A DNA stretch of 64,000 nucleotides from Saturnia japonica. Its lineage: Eukaryota > Arthropoda > Insecta > Lepidoptera > Saturniidae. Positions 53,160-63,619 of this stretch are shown here, piece by piece. Both the position numbers and the translations under genes were made by a program. The stretch is from assembly GCA_033032175.1 (NCBI GenBank), contig CM065321.1:5292501-5356500 (forward strand), read 5' to 3'. Every line of letters begins with the position of its first letter. Within the stretch, counting starts at the first letter, position 1. Below the pieces are notes generated by a model. It saw only the letters and a list, made by a program, of their open reading frames with translations, had not been told where the DNA came from and made no database searches.

Positions 53160-53345
53160 AGGTGGATAGCTATTTATCCACTTCATACAGGAGTAGAGGA
53201 AGACCGAAGAAGGTATGGATGGAATGTGTGGAGAATTATATGCGTTTATAAGGGAATACTGAGATGATATTTGATACGAGTAGAGTGGAAGAGAAAACAT
53301 GTTGTGCAGACCCTACTTAAGTAGGATAAGGGGTAAGAAGATGAT
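53160..53345 (+). pseudogene. RT C-terminal relic of a LINE
   Basis: One frame reads SRGRPKKVWMECVENYMR, a stop, then GNTEMIFDTSRVEEKTCCADPT and stop: the decayed form of the C-terminus GRPKKRWMD..K.DM....V......R..W...T..ADP seen in arthropod LINE ORFs. The end aggataaggggtaagaagat follows as in those elements. Confidence 0.65.
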
Positions 53346-53419
53346 GAATGTTTATTAATACGACGTTAAATTTTATACAATTAAAAACGTCATTAAAATG
53401 ATTTATATTATTATCATTG

Positions 53420-53510
53420 ATGGCTAACTTCACCATGTGGCACTTCCGTCACATGATGACGTATTGTTGTAACCTTCACTAAAAGCGCCAAAAGAAGTGT
53501 AGTTTCAAAA
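53420..53510 (+). repeat. rep-H fragment
   Basis: gatggctaacttcaccatgt, ggcacttccgtcacatgatg, ttgtaaccttcactaaaagc: same order as 40608-40695. The core can fold on itself (catgtg...cacatg). Confidence 0.5.
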
Positions 53511-53834
53511 ACCTGGTTACAAACACTTTCACCTTGTGTACATTCAGTAACATCTTAATTCAATAGACCGATATACAACACTTAACCCTAAAGTACACGC
53601 TGTGAGAACCATTCATTTATATACGCTCGGGGCCTATTCAACCTCCTACACTTAATTTGTATATTTTTTACATTACACAAGAAGAACGAGCTTCTTTTTG
53701 ATAAAAAAAACGTCCATTCACCGACGATACATTTATTAAAATGCGTATTATGATGTTGCGAATTTATCCTGTTTTCATACTTTACGTGAAATGTATTTTT
53801 ATTTACTCGTTTTTAAATATTAATACTAATATAA

Positions 53835-53943
53835 TATAAAGCCCAAGAGAATGTTTGTTTGATCGTAATCTTTGGAACTATTGGATTGATTTGAAAAACT
53901 CTTTTGCATTTTATAACCTATTTATGAAGAAATATTTTATGCT
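53835..53943 (+). repeat. rep-K fragment
   Basis: taaagcccaagagaatgttt, ggaactattggattgatttg, aaaaactcttttgcatttta. Same as 3645-3790, and it abuts rep-I. Confidence 0.5.
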
Positions 53944-53944
53944 A

Positions 53945-54475
53945 TACTAGCTGTGCCCGCGGCTGCAATCGCGTGTAACTACAGAATGCCGTCGATAGAG
54001 CGTACGCGTTAATCGTGCTATTCCCGCTCCCGGTTTTATGCTTATTGCGGGTGATCCTTAGAAGATACACAAAAGCTTTTTATATTTTTTATAGGACTTT
54101 TTAGTATCTACAATTATGTACTACATTAATTTGATATATCTCTTATTGTTTGCCCAGTGAAAGCCATTTAACCGCCCGAATTGTTTCACCACGATCTGTT
54201 CTTTTTTTTACTTGCGCAGAACCCTAATTCTTTTTTTAAAATAAAATTGGCCTAAGTTACTCCTTATTACATCAGCTATGTACTAGTGAAAGTTCTGTCA
54301 AATAGGTCCAATCAGTTCAAAAATTACCCGGAAAAAACATACAGACAGACAAAAGTTTAAAAAATTGTTTTTTTTTTTGTAGATATAGTATATTACACTT
54401 TCATATGCATTTAGTAAAAAGATGTTATTTTGACTTTACAAACAGACACTTCAATTATATTAATTGTATAGATAT
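53945..54475 (+). repeat. rep-I copy 2
   Basis: ctagctgtgcccgcggctgc, ttgcgggtgatccttagaag, cgcagaaccctaattct, ttacccggaaaaaacataca, gcatttagtaaaaagatgtt. It preserves the unoccupied site for the LTR inserted in copy 4 (gaaccctaattc). Confidence 0.65.
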
Positions 54476-54479
54476 AGAT

Positions 54480-54890
54480 AAGTTTAGATTTTTTTTGTAG
54501 TAAAACGATTTTTTGTAAAATGCTGAAATGTGCCGTTCATCTGCAACATATACGTGTTCAGTCTTGAATAAAGTCTGAGTGGGTCGTTGTGAGGTCTCAA
54601 TCAACGAGTGCTTTTCGTATAGCCTCAAAAGAGTCCTTTCATGGGATTTTTCGGTGTAAATAATTATACGCCTTGAATAGGCTTTACTTTGGCTGGAAAT
54701 ATTAGGAATCTAATTAGAGCTAGATACTTTATCGTAATTATTTCTTCTTTTTTATTAATGTGTATTTTTGATAATAAAGTAGGTAGGTAAGTAAATATAT
54801 TGTTTTTTTTTTATTATTGCGCAATAGTAAAAGAATTTTTGTTTATTACTTAGTTATAATATGCTAGCATTGGATCAAAGTTAGAAACTT
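54480..54890. other. AT-rich DNA, nothing recognised
   Basis: No feature recognised. Confidence 0.35.
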
Positions 54891-54894
54891 AATT

Positions 54895-55145
54895 CAATTT
54901 AGGCCCTAAGAAGACACAGAACCTCAAAACACTTCTACTGGTTTTGAAAAAATCCTAGTCATCGAGAAGAACCAGCAAAAACTAGGTCAGACTTATTAAT
55001 TAATAACGTGGAGGGAGGTAGTCATTTCCAGACATTAAAAGCGGCTTGACATCATATGGTTCTTGAACATATTGTCCGGCAATCCGGTTGGCAATCTCAT
55101 TACAGAACCTAACATAATTATCCAAAAAGGATCAAAATAATGTTA
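54895..55145 (-). repeat. rep-E copy
   Basis: taggccctaagaagacac, cttctactggttttgaaaa, cctagtcatcgagaagaacc, tcatttccagaca, gcggcttgacatcat, ccaaaaaggatcaaaataat. Same order as 34950-35260. Confidence 0.55.
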
Positions 55146-55369
55146 AGTGACAGTTCGACCATAAGTAGTTGTTAACACGGTAATAGGTTTTAATTGAAAC
55201 ACACCGATACATAATTGTCAACTGTTTTTCAACTCAAACATCACAACTCGGTAATCGAACTGTAAAAAAAGGACTGATGATGCATTCCATTCCAGCACTC
55301 CATGTAACTCGAATATGCGTGAAATCTTCAAACTCTTATCAGCTAACACGAGTTGACCGCTTTTGAATA

Positions 55370-55625
55370 GAGTGCATAAACAGCGTGTACGAACATCACG
55401 GGGATCGACGTAAGATCGAACGCTTGCAATGAGTTTGAGCTTTCGGTGAAAGAAAACGTTGAAACATATGGTGGTTGGGTATTTTGTAAAGTTCGCCTTC
55501 CACCTATAGATCTGCTTCTGGCAGCTGCACCTGAGGGCCAGCTCTCCTAACAGTTTTGCATAGTACCTCCTTGGGCCACAACGTCACTTCATACCAGGTG
55601 AGATTGTAAGCCTAAAGCTAAAATC
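55370..55625 (+). mobile_element. SINE-A copy
   Basis: aacagcgtgtacgaacatca, a decayed B-box (taagatcgaacgcttgc), gagctttcggtgaaaga, gcagctgcacctgagggcca, taccaggtgagattgtaagc; the middle part is shortened. Confidence 0.75.
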
Positions 55626-55861
55626 AATATAAAAATGCTTCGAAATATTTACACGGGTCAGGTAGTTGAACATATTTTTCTTTCCTTTTTTTCTACCCTC
55701 CTGATAAATAATAACATCTCATATTGAGAAGAGAATGTATCATAAAATACAATGCAGGAGCTCTATCTATTATATTACATGTAATTACACTCGTACATGT
55801 TATTTGTATATATTTATCCAATTTTTTTACGAAAGCATGAATTTTAAGCTCCCTGTTTTTT

Positions 55862-55985
55862 TCCAGGGCTAATGTCGCAGTGGTAGTAAGCCCTACTATT
55901 AAATGGTCGCGGGTTAGATCTTTTCCCATAGCTGATTTTTATGTGATAAGCATTATTATCGGTTGTGTGTCTGGCTTTGCTTAGT
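55862..55985 (+). mobile_element. SINE-2 copy
   Basis: atgtcgcagtggtagtaagc, ccctactatt, decayed B-box gcgggttagatcttttccc, gataagcattattatcgg, ttgtgtgtctgg. Confidence 0.6.
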
Positions 55986-56149
55986 AAGGAATTTTGAATA
56001 ATTAATTTTGATGAAGATTTAAATGAGATGATATGGCGTTGCCGCATGAAACACTTCTAAGAAATAATGTATGGAGATTATTTTAGGACTATTATTATAC
56101 GATAGGTAGTCGAGAGAGGACCGTTTTAATAGACAGTATTGAATAATAA

Positions 56150-56455
56150 AAATACATTTAGGTAAAATTGAAGTGTCTATCTTTAAGGTAAAAATAACAG
56201 CTTTTTACTAAGCCAATATAAAAGTATACTCTATGGTATGGGTATAAAAAAAAAAAACAATTTTTGTCTTCCTGTCTGTTTGTTCCGAATAATCTACGAA
56301 ACGGTTTGACAGATTTTAACGGGACTCTCACTGGCCGATAGCTGATGACGGAACTGTAGAAGTAACTTAAGCGCTAATTCCACGCAAATAAAATAAACTA
56401 TAGAAGCACTGTAACTTCTATAGCCCACGCGAACGGAGCAGCGGGCACAGCTAGG
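56150..56455 (-). repeat. rep-I copy 3
   Basis: Inverted and shortened: aaaattgaagtgtctatc at the left, gtctgtttgttccgaataat, tacgaaacggtttgac, and gcagcgggcacagctaggta at the right edge. Confidence 0.6.
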
Positions 56456-56629
56456 TATAAATAAAACTTTATTCTAAACTAAAGTGATTATAACATAATT
56501 TATAAATACAGAGACTAATATTAAAATAGAAGTCGTAACATTGTTTGCTAATTGGTTAAGAAAAATTAATCTCTCCGAAAGGGTTAGCATCTGAAACGAT
56601 ACCCAAAGGAGCATTATTACGGTTCCGGG

Positions 56630-56900
56630 GAAAGAGTGAACCGTAACGCGCACTCAAATAATTGCACATTGTAGACAAAAATATGCAAATTAGTTTTGCT
56701 CATCGTGAAAATTAACTTTTTCATTATGAATTATGTCCTTGATGTTGTCTTCGCGATGTCTTCGGGGAGTTTTTCAAGATTCTACCGTCCGCTATTTAGA
56801 GGGGGCGAAACGAAACGGTAATTTTATTCGGGGGGTCGAAAAAAAATCCCGGCCGTTAGGGAAGGGTTAAGTGCCTTTGAGTGTGAGGCACTGAGTGAAT
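56630..56900. other. GC-richer block, unassigned
   Basis: ctaccgtccgctatttagag, ggggcgaaacgaaacgg and tcccggccgttagggaaggg stand out. No ORF, no repeat match in the window. Confidence 0.3.
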
Positions 56901-57002
56901 TTCACCATTGGACATTTGCTTATTTACAATGTTTTCGGTGAGTTGCTATAGTTTGAAAATCTTTGCTTTTACTTATTATATTAACCTATACATAATAATG
57001 TT

Positions 57003-57130
57003 ATACACTTCAACGGATCATTTTTTGTTTGTTTGTTTGTTTGAACGCGCTAACCTTTGAAAGAACCAGTCCGATACAGATATGTACAGCTACAGCTGGT
57101 AGGAATAAGCATTTATTTATATAGTCGTTT
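57003..57130 (+). repeat. rep-K-like fragment
   Basis: (TTTG)n at about 57027-57043, then gaacgcgctaacctttgaa and accagtccgatacag, a familiar RTE-like tail opening. Confidence 0.45.
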
Positions 57131-57194
57131 ATGACAGTCGATGGATATTTTTTAAATTATTATTTCTTGTTTTAGTTCCGAGTCATATATGTCT

Positions 57195-57410
57195 CAAAAA
57201 ATTAAATTCAATGATTTTGAGAATTTATCTGGTGTATCTTCGAAGTTGAAGGTCCAGTGCCAATGAGATTAAAATGGGACCACACTTTCCAACGAAAAAA
57301 GAATCATCCAAATCATTTCACAAACAAAGAAGTTATGCTGAACATCCATAAAAAATATACATTCGAATTGATAACCTCCTTCTTTTTTTGAAATCGGTTA
57401 TCAAACTAAA
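57195..57410 (+). repeat. rep-G copy
   Basis: Matches 5465-5655 in order and strand, ending tttttgaaatcggttatc. Confidence 0.6.
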
Positions 57411-57419
57411 CCTAGATGA

Positions 57420-58160
57420 GATTTCAAAGGTTGTCAGTGAGAGTAATTCCTCAAATACCTATTATGTTATTCTGTTCATATTACCTCTTAATTATCTTCA
57501 CATTATTGTTGTAACTTTATCAATTTTCAAACAATAGTCGCACTGCTTTTTATTCTCTTTAATAAATCTCTACTTAAATGTTTTGATTTATCGACATGTA
57601 TGGAGCTAATAAACTTCTGCGAAATTGTGTTAAATAAAAAATAAATTATATCCCGATTTTAAGCAACTCAATCAACAGTGTAGGCGTTCAGAAAATAATG
57701 TAAAACGTACTCTCTACAATAAACTAAATATATATTAATAAATACGTACCCTACTTCGGTTTAAACATGTAATTTTTTTCCAGATTATCTGTTAGACATC
57801 TTGGCACTGATAATTCGTCATATTCGTTTTTTATGAAATTTTGTTATCCGGATGCATTTGTCTTCTTATTAATTGAAAGGCTATAAGAACTGTCAATAAT
57901 AGTCACTTTTGAAATCGTACTATAATTCTTTTTTACAGATTTAAACTGTATTTTGTGTGTGCGCCTTTACGAAGCTCTGGGAAATGATGGCTAAGCCAGT
58001 GTGGTGTATTATTCACGTGTATCGTTTAGGTGAATATTTTTATTTTCGTGTTGTTTGATTAATGAAAAATATATGTATTCTAAAAAATTGCAAATTTGGC
58101 AACCCGAGATCAAGTGATGATAATATGGCACCCTGGTGGCCAAATTAAAAATGTATTGAA
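57420..58160. other. AT-rich DNA with a rep-L trace
   Basis: 57830-57920 contains ttatgaaattttgttatccg and aaaggctataagaactgtca, a decayed rep-L unit. Nothing else. Confidence 0.4.
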
Positions 58161-58164
58161 CTTA

Positions 58165-58840
58165 ACGACAATAACCGTAGATATAATATTCCGCTCTCGC
58201 TTCCGGTTATATGCTTATTGTGGGTGATCCTTAGAAGATAGACATATGCTCTTGCTAACTTATTTGGAGATATTTTTAAAATTTACAATTGTGTAGTACA
58301 TTAATTTGATATATCTCTTATGGTTTACACAGCGTAAGCCATTTAAGTGTCCGAATTGATTAACCATGACCAGTTTATTTTTATTTGCGTGGAACCCTTG
58401 TAGAAGAACTATAGAAAAGGGAGGATCCTCCGACCAGACGAGTGTTATATCTGACGAGCAGCTGCCCAACGGTTGTAGTCGGGTTCTTGTATATATACTC
58501 AACGATTGAGTTAATTTCTATAGCGCAATATAGGATAGTAGGATGTGTCTTATGTGGCTCGATAGATGTCGCTGTGTGTCGCTACACCCTAATTGTTTTT
58601 ATACAATAAAAGTAAGTAGATAACTCCTTATAATATCAGCTATCTGCCAGTGCAAGTCCCGTCAAAATCGGTTCAACCATTTCGGAGATTACCCGGAACA
58701 AACAGACAGACAGACGCACAGACAGATAGACAAAAATAAAAAAAATTGGTGTTTTGTTATAGGTATCGTATATACTTTCATATGCTTTTAGTAGAAACTG
58801 TTATTTTGACATTACAAACAAACACTTCAATTTTGTTAAT
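58165..58840 (+). repeat. rep-I copy 4, split by a solo LTR
   Basis: aatattccgctctcgcttcc, gtgggtgatccttagaagat, tgcgtggaaccct, then the LTR at 58399-58586, then ccctaattg, agtcccgtcaaaatcggttc, cggagattacccggaacaaa, tgcttttagtagaaactgtt. Confidence 0.65.
58399..58586 (-). mobile_element. Solo LTR, copy 2
   Basis: 188 bp, tgtagaagaac...gtgtcgctaca, flanked by a 4-bp duplication ccct; the empty site is seen in rep-I copy 2 (gaaccctaattc). It is the reverse complement of the LTR at 44199-44459: shared gaggatcctccgaccagac, ctgcccaacggttgt, tgtggctcgatagatgtcgc, lacking about 50 bp and one shorter segment of copy 1. Confidence 0.7.
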
Positions 58841-58904
58841 AAATTTGTAGTCCTGTCTGTTCTTTTAATATTTTTCTAAAATTTCCCGATAGACACGCTA
58901 TATG

Positions 58905-59405
58905 AACGATACTGATCACGAACATGCCATTAATTTTTGTCTATCTGTCTGTTTGTATGTTCGGATTTAATTCAAAAACGGCTTGACCGATTCTTATGAA
59001 ATTTTGTACACGGGATGCTTAAATCATCGATCAGTTGATAGGGTATAAGAAATTTAAATATTAATTTTTGAAATCGTAAAAAAAATATTCCAAAAAAATC
59101 TAATTTCGTTAATACTTGGCCGATTTCGATTAAATTTTGTATACGGGAAGAATAAGTCATTCCATGGATGATAACTTAAGAGAATTTTCAGTAACAATGT
59201 TAGGAATCGTAAATTTTTTTTAACAAAAATTTAAAATTTCATTAACCGATTTTGATGAAATTTTGTACACGGGAACCATACGTCATACCTACCATAATTG
59301 AGAGGCTATAAGAATCGTTAATAATACATTATTAGAATAATAATTTTCAACTGATTTTGCGTAGTAACAAACTCGTGCGGAGCGGCGGGCACACCGTTAG
59401 CATAA
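58905..59405 (+). repeat. rep-L: RTE-like tail with three tandem units
   Basis: Three diverged units of roughly 120-150 bp, each with ccgatt...gatgaaattttgta, acggga and gtcattcc or its decayed form (about 58935, 59110, 59240). It ends cggagcggcgggcacac and cgttagcata. 6280-6622 is a shorter relative. Confidence 0.6.
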
Positions 59406-59409
59406 TATA

Positions 59410-59945
59410 TAATTGTGTATGTATAGATAGATAAATAGATATTGCTTTAGGCTCTGACATGATATGAACTGTTGATTCTATAGCATTTCTGAATGGCTGA
59501 ACTTTTTTTTACGGGTGGTTTAAATGAAATCACTACACTGTAAATATGATAAACAAACAATAATCGTTTGGGCCGTAGATAATGGACTTTACGAATTCTA
59601 TGACATTTATAATAATTGAGGTTAATTCTAGTTAAGAAATTAATTTTGATACCATTGTAGATGCAACTGGGATTCGTATAAAGAGCATATAATTGCACAC
59701 TCTGCGACAATGGACGATCGAAGGAAGAGATTTGCGGGCGGAGTAATTCATTCAATGTGTTTACGATATGGAAGCGTTTGAATGGATCGATTGAGTTGTT
59801 GCCGTTTTAAGCGTGGTGAGAATGATTTGTTAATAAGATTGTGAGTTGAGTAATTGTTTTATGCTTATGAATGCGCAGATATTCTCGTGTTTGTTTCACT
59901 GTAATTAAATTTTTGTTTAGTTGGATGAATAAATATCTTTTACTT
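59410..59945. other. AT-rich DNA, no gene supported
   Basis: The minus-strand ORF 59447-59755 (102 residues) has no recognisable motif. Confidence 0.35.
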
Positions 59946-59949
59946 TTTA

Positions 59950-60243
59950 AAGTGAAAACTTCTTTTGTAAGGGTTTTTTTAAAGATAATGAAAAGATTCT
60001 AAAAAGAGACAACACACACATATATATAGCTATAGGATATACCCCGTTAATGTTAATGCAAGAACTGGTTTTCACGACTGTGATCGTCGTCGAATTGGCC
60101 TAGCGGTGTGACGACCAGACTTGTATGCACTGTTGTATGTAGGTTAAATACAAGTGACGGATATTTCCAGTTCCACTGATTTAGGACGATTAAAAAGAGA
60201 TTTTAAAGAGAAGATATTTTTTGTTTTTGAAAGTTTTACTTCT
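59950..60243. mobile_element. MITE-D candidate
   Basis: Left aagtgaaaacttctttt, right gaaagttttacttct followed by accgcatgtg; the copy at 12244-12442 likewise continues accgcgtg. About 290 bp, noncoding. 60085-60110 holds tggcctagcggtgtga, an A-box-like word that may be a SINE head. Confidence 0.4.
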
Positions 60244-60254
60244 ACCGCATGTGA

Positions 60255-61035
60255 ACTTCACATGTTTTGTTTTATTTTATTTTTACATGGGGTTATAGTA
60301 ATAAAGATTATTATCTACTTGCATTTAGGCATACATGAAAACTAAAAAAAAGATATTGTGTATAATTAAAAATTTCTTCTATATTATACCGTTTTCATAC
60401 TATTATTAAGCTATAGACACAATCCCAATTAAGGATCTAAGAATCAAGATCATAGTTGAAAAACGGATTAGAAAATAAACGCACTGAAATATGATAGTGC
60501 TGAAAAGAATTAGAAAACATACAAAAATCAAAACATTGGAAAACCAAAAATATTGGTGGAGATTGTCTTTCAATGATAGTAATTTTAATTTCAAAGAAGC
60601 TATTAACAAGTTCTGAAAAAGAAATGTTCAGTGTTTACGGCTAATGAGAAAACTGAGCGACCATTAACAAAGAGGGTCGAGCGTCCGGAGCGCCTTTCCC
60701 TGCGGGAGTGGAGCACATGGTTTATTCAGAAATACAATGAGGCCCTCGTACTTTTAGCATGGCTAACGACTTACAGTATCTAAAGTATATTTACTGAAGT
60801 TGGCTGCTTCGTTAGAATGCAGTTTTTATAATAATGTAGTAGACCATAATCACAATTGGCTCGTTTGGAACAAGTTTTCATAGCTATTCAAATGTGATTG
60901 ACGTATTTCGTCTGTGTATGGAATATTGTTCCTATCTCTGAGATGGATTCCCGAAATACATCCTTGCAAAGACGGGCATTATTTAACGAATCGCTAGAGA
61001 TTTTTAAAATTATTCTATATATGTTTGGCAAAAAT
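60255..61035. other. Unassigned DNA
   Basis: No gene. A GC-richer word group (gagcgtccggagcgccttt) lies at about 60680. Confidence 0.35.
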
Positions 61036-61039
61036 CTCA

Positions 61040-61215
61040 TCTGATTCTCAAGTGGAGCTGCTGGAATACCCTTGTGTTTGGCAACAAATTTTTAACTTGA
61101 GGGTGGTAGCTAGCCAGGCGGGCATTAGAAAGTGCTCTACCACCATGCTATGGTTTCATCATCACCGAAATCTCTGGGGCTCAATTCAGGGATTCGAACT
61201 CACGTCGATTGAACA
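61040..61215 (-). mobile_element. SINE-A copy
   Basis: Minus strand: gctgctggaataccc, aacttgagggtggtagctag, ccaggcgggcattagaaagt, taccaccatgctatggtttc, B-box inverted as gggattcgaactcacgtcg; A-box and 3-prime end lost. Confidence 0.8.
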
Positions 61216-61219
61216 TTTT

Positions 61220-62860
61220 ATTTGTTAAGGAAATAATTATCAATAAAATGATTATTTTTATTACTATTTGGTTATATAAACATTAATAGAAACCAAGACT
61301 ATAGATTTGTTCGGGCCTAATAGAACGTTCGGGCGTAATAGTACCTAAAGAAATTTTTACTACAAAAATGGTATGGAGCCTTTTCCCAGCAGTAAGAAAT
61401 TAAAGCTTTTAAATATAACATATAGTAATACATGTAATCGAAAACAAACGTAACGATACCACTGACATCGATGAGTAAATATTTACAATACATAAATCCG
61501 AATACAAACCGCAAATATCGGACCGATGTGGACGTCTAATTGAAACCGCGCTCCGGGGTACAACAGTTTCAATTACACGGACAAATACTGTCCATACTTA
61601 TCGTCGGCGAGCTATTGACACGAATTTGTGTAAATATTATTTTGTCAAATTCATTTCCACGTTGAAGGATAATCGATGTTACATTTGTCTTTTTATATTC
61701 ACAACTTTGTATTTTTTTTTTCAAATAATTTAATATTAGCTGACCCTTGCGATTTTTGTTTATCGTTGATAGGTTGTTATCGTTAATTGATTCCACAATG
61801 TCATAATCAGTTGATATTATGATCAAAGACAAATTAAAAAAGAAATAATTATCAATGATTAATTAATTAAAGTTATTCATTGTAGGTACCTACTCAAAAT
61901 TTCCTATCATCCAAACAATAGAATCCTCGAAACTATCAAGATCTTTTAGTAGTAAAAGCTATATTCGGTTTAAGTGAACCCTTTCCACCTCAACCAACAT
62001 ATCAGAGTCAGGAAGGACGTGTATAAGTAACTGCCCCCAAGAGTGGCGTACAGTTGGCGTGCATAATACTGGCCATTGCTAGCTACGCGGGCCGTGAAAC
62101 TAGCCAGTGGTTGCTATTAATAAGTAAATTACGGATTTTGTAGTTAAGTCTAAATCGCTACATAGTTTCACTATTTATTCTTCTAAGAGTGCCTAACTAT
62201 ATTTTTGGATATATGCTTAGAACCATGTGGTTCCATTGTTAGCTAGTGTTCTCCGAACTGTCTTTAGATGGAAAATTACATATTTTTGGGTAACAAGAAT
62301 TAATAAATTGATTAAATATTTCGCTTCTTCATAAGGCACGTATTTTATTTTACAATTACTTTTTTTTCATTTTTACAATGATTTCAACTTGATAGGAAGT
62401 TGTTTACTTAATTTGAGATCAACGAAGGTCACTTATCGTTAAGTTATAATAAATAGACAGGAAAGTAAACGCCGCGTCGAGTTGCGTAGGGATTGAATTT
62501 CACTCTATAAATTACGAAATTTTTGTTTTAAAATTATTATATTATCCATTTTATAAAGCTTTATGCATTTTGTTTTTAAAGTGTTTCAGCTTTTTTTATT
62601 CTCATCCAATGCTTTTTTAAATTCTATTATTGCACATAAGTGTACAGATGGAGGACTTAATGTTAAAAAGCATTCTTTACCAGTTTTCCAGGGAAGCAAG
62701 AGAAAGGTATTGGCAATGTGTGCATAACATAACATACCATCATGCCTGTATCCCCAAAGGGTTTGGCAGAGGTGTACTACTAATGTACACTCACAGTTCG
62801 CCGTGTATGTTTTTTAGGTCCCATGTATTAATAGGTCCCTATTGCCATTAATTGGGTATA
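61220..62860. other. AT-rich DNA, no gene supported
   Basis: 62025-62115 (gagtggcgtacagttggcgt, ctacgcgggccgtgaaac) is less AT-rich and looks repeat-like but has no partner here. ORFs up to 87 residues have no motif. Confidence 0.4.
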
Positions 62861-62864
62861 AATC

Positions 62865-62990
62865 CCAAATCCGAGCTGCTACTGAGAATTTCATAGTAAA
62901 ACCCAATAATACTTTGCTCGACCTGGGAATCGAACCCAGGACCTCGATAATAGCAGTCGCGATTACGACCACTAGGCTTAGTAAACATTT
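62865..62990 (-). mobile_element. SINE-3: tRNA-derived SINE
   Basis: On the minus strand: A-box region gcctagtggtcgtaatcgcg, then an excellent B-box (cctgggttcgattcccagg), then gagcaaagtattattgggtt and gaaattctcagtagcagc. The single copy in this window. The tRNA-like part is too imperfect for a working tRNA. Confidence 0.7.
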
Positions 62991-62994
62991 TTTA

Positions 62995-63380
62995 ACCGAT
63001 ATTTAATTACTCCAAGTAGAAGCTACGTAGCGTACAAGCACAATGAAACAACACAGTCTGGTTTTAGTGTTTGCCTGCAACAGAATATTGGACTTCTCCG
63101 CCTGCCCGAATTTTTCGTGAATTCATACGATTGTTTCCACTCGCTTCTAACATATAAATTATATGACCTGCCGCGATGCGTCATGAATGTATTCATGAGA
63201 GGCAAATTGATATTACCCGACCTCGTACGTTACACATTGGTTTTTTTTCTCGACTTTTTCTGACAAAATTGGCTTTTTATATCGCGCAAAGAATAAATTG
63301 TGATCGTAATGTGTAAATTAGGTACAATAATGAAATTCTGGAGACTCTTAAAAGTAATTGCTTCTTTTGCTCGACTATAT
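62995..63380. other. Unassigned DNA
   Basis: No feature recognised. Confidence 0.35.
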
Positions 63381-63386
63381 ATAGTT

Positions 63387-63500
63387 ACTAGCTATGTCCC
63401 GCGGATTCACTTGCGATAAATTTGGTTTGTACTTGCCCGTTTCATATATATGTGATACCGTCGTAAATGTATCTATTAGTAATGTCGTGTAAATGTAGGC
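63387..63500 (+). repeat. RTE-like repeat start
   Basis: tactagctatgtcccgcgga, ttcacttgcg: the usual opening, decaying quickly. Confidence 0.45.
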
Positions 63501-63504
63501 ATCA

Positions 63505-63615
63505 ATAGCGCATAGCCGACCTGGAACACCCCTACCTCAATGAGCTCTGGAAACCCTACTTCCGCAGAAACACAACACAAGGTTATTTGGGTGCAATCTT
63601 TTAAAGGGTTTTTTA
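63505..63615 (-). repeat. rep-F fragment
   Basis: Inverted: ctctggaaaccctacttccg, cagaaacacaacacaaggtt, atttgggtgcaatctt match the unit words at 4405-4460. Confidence 0.6.
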
Positions 63616-63619
63616 CCTC

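Noticed and set aside
62865..62990. A functional tRNA gene on the minus strand
   Set aside because: The B-box is excellent but the rest does not give a full cloverleaf with acceptor and anticodon stems, and a SINE body follows.
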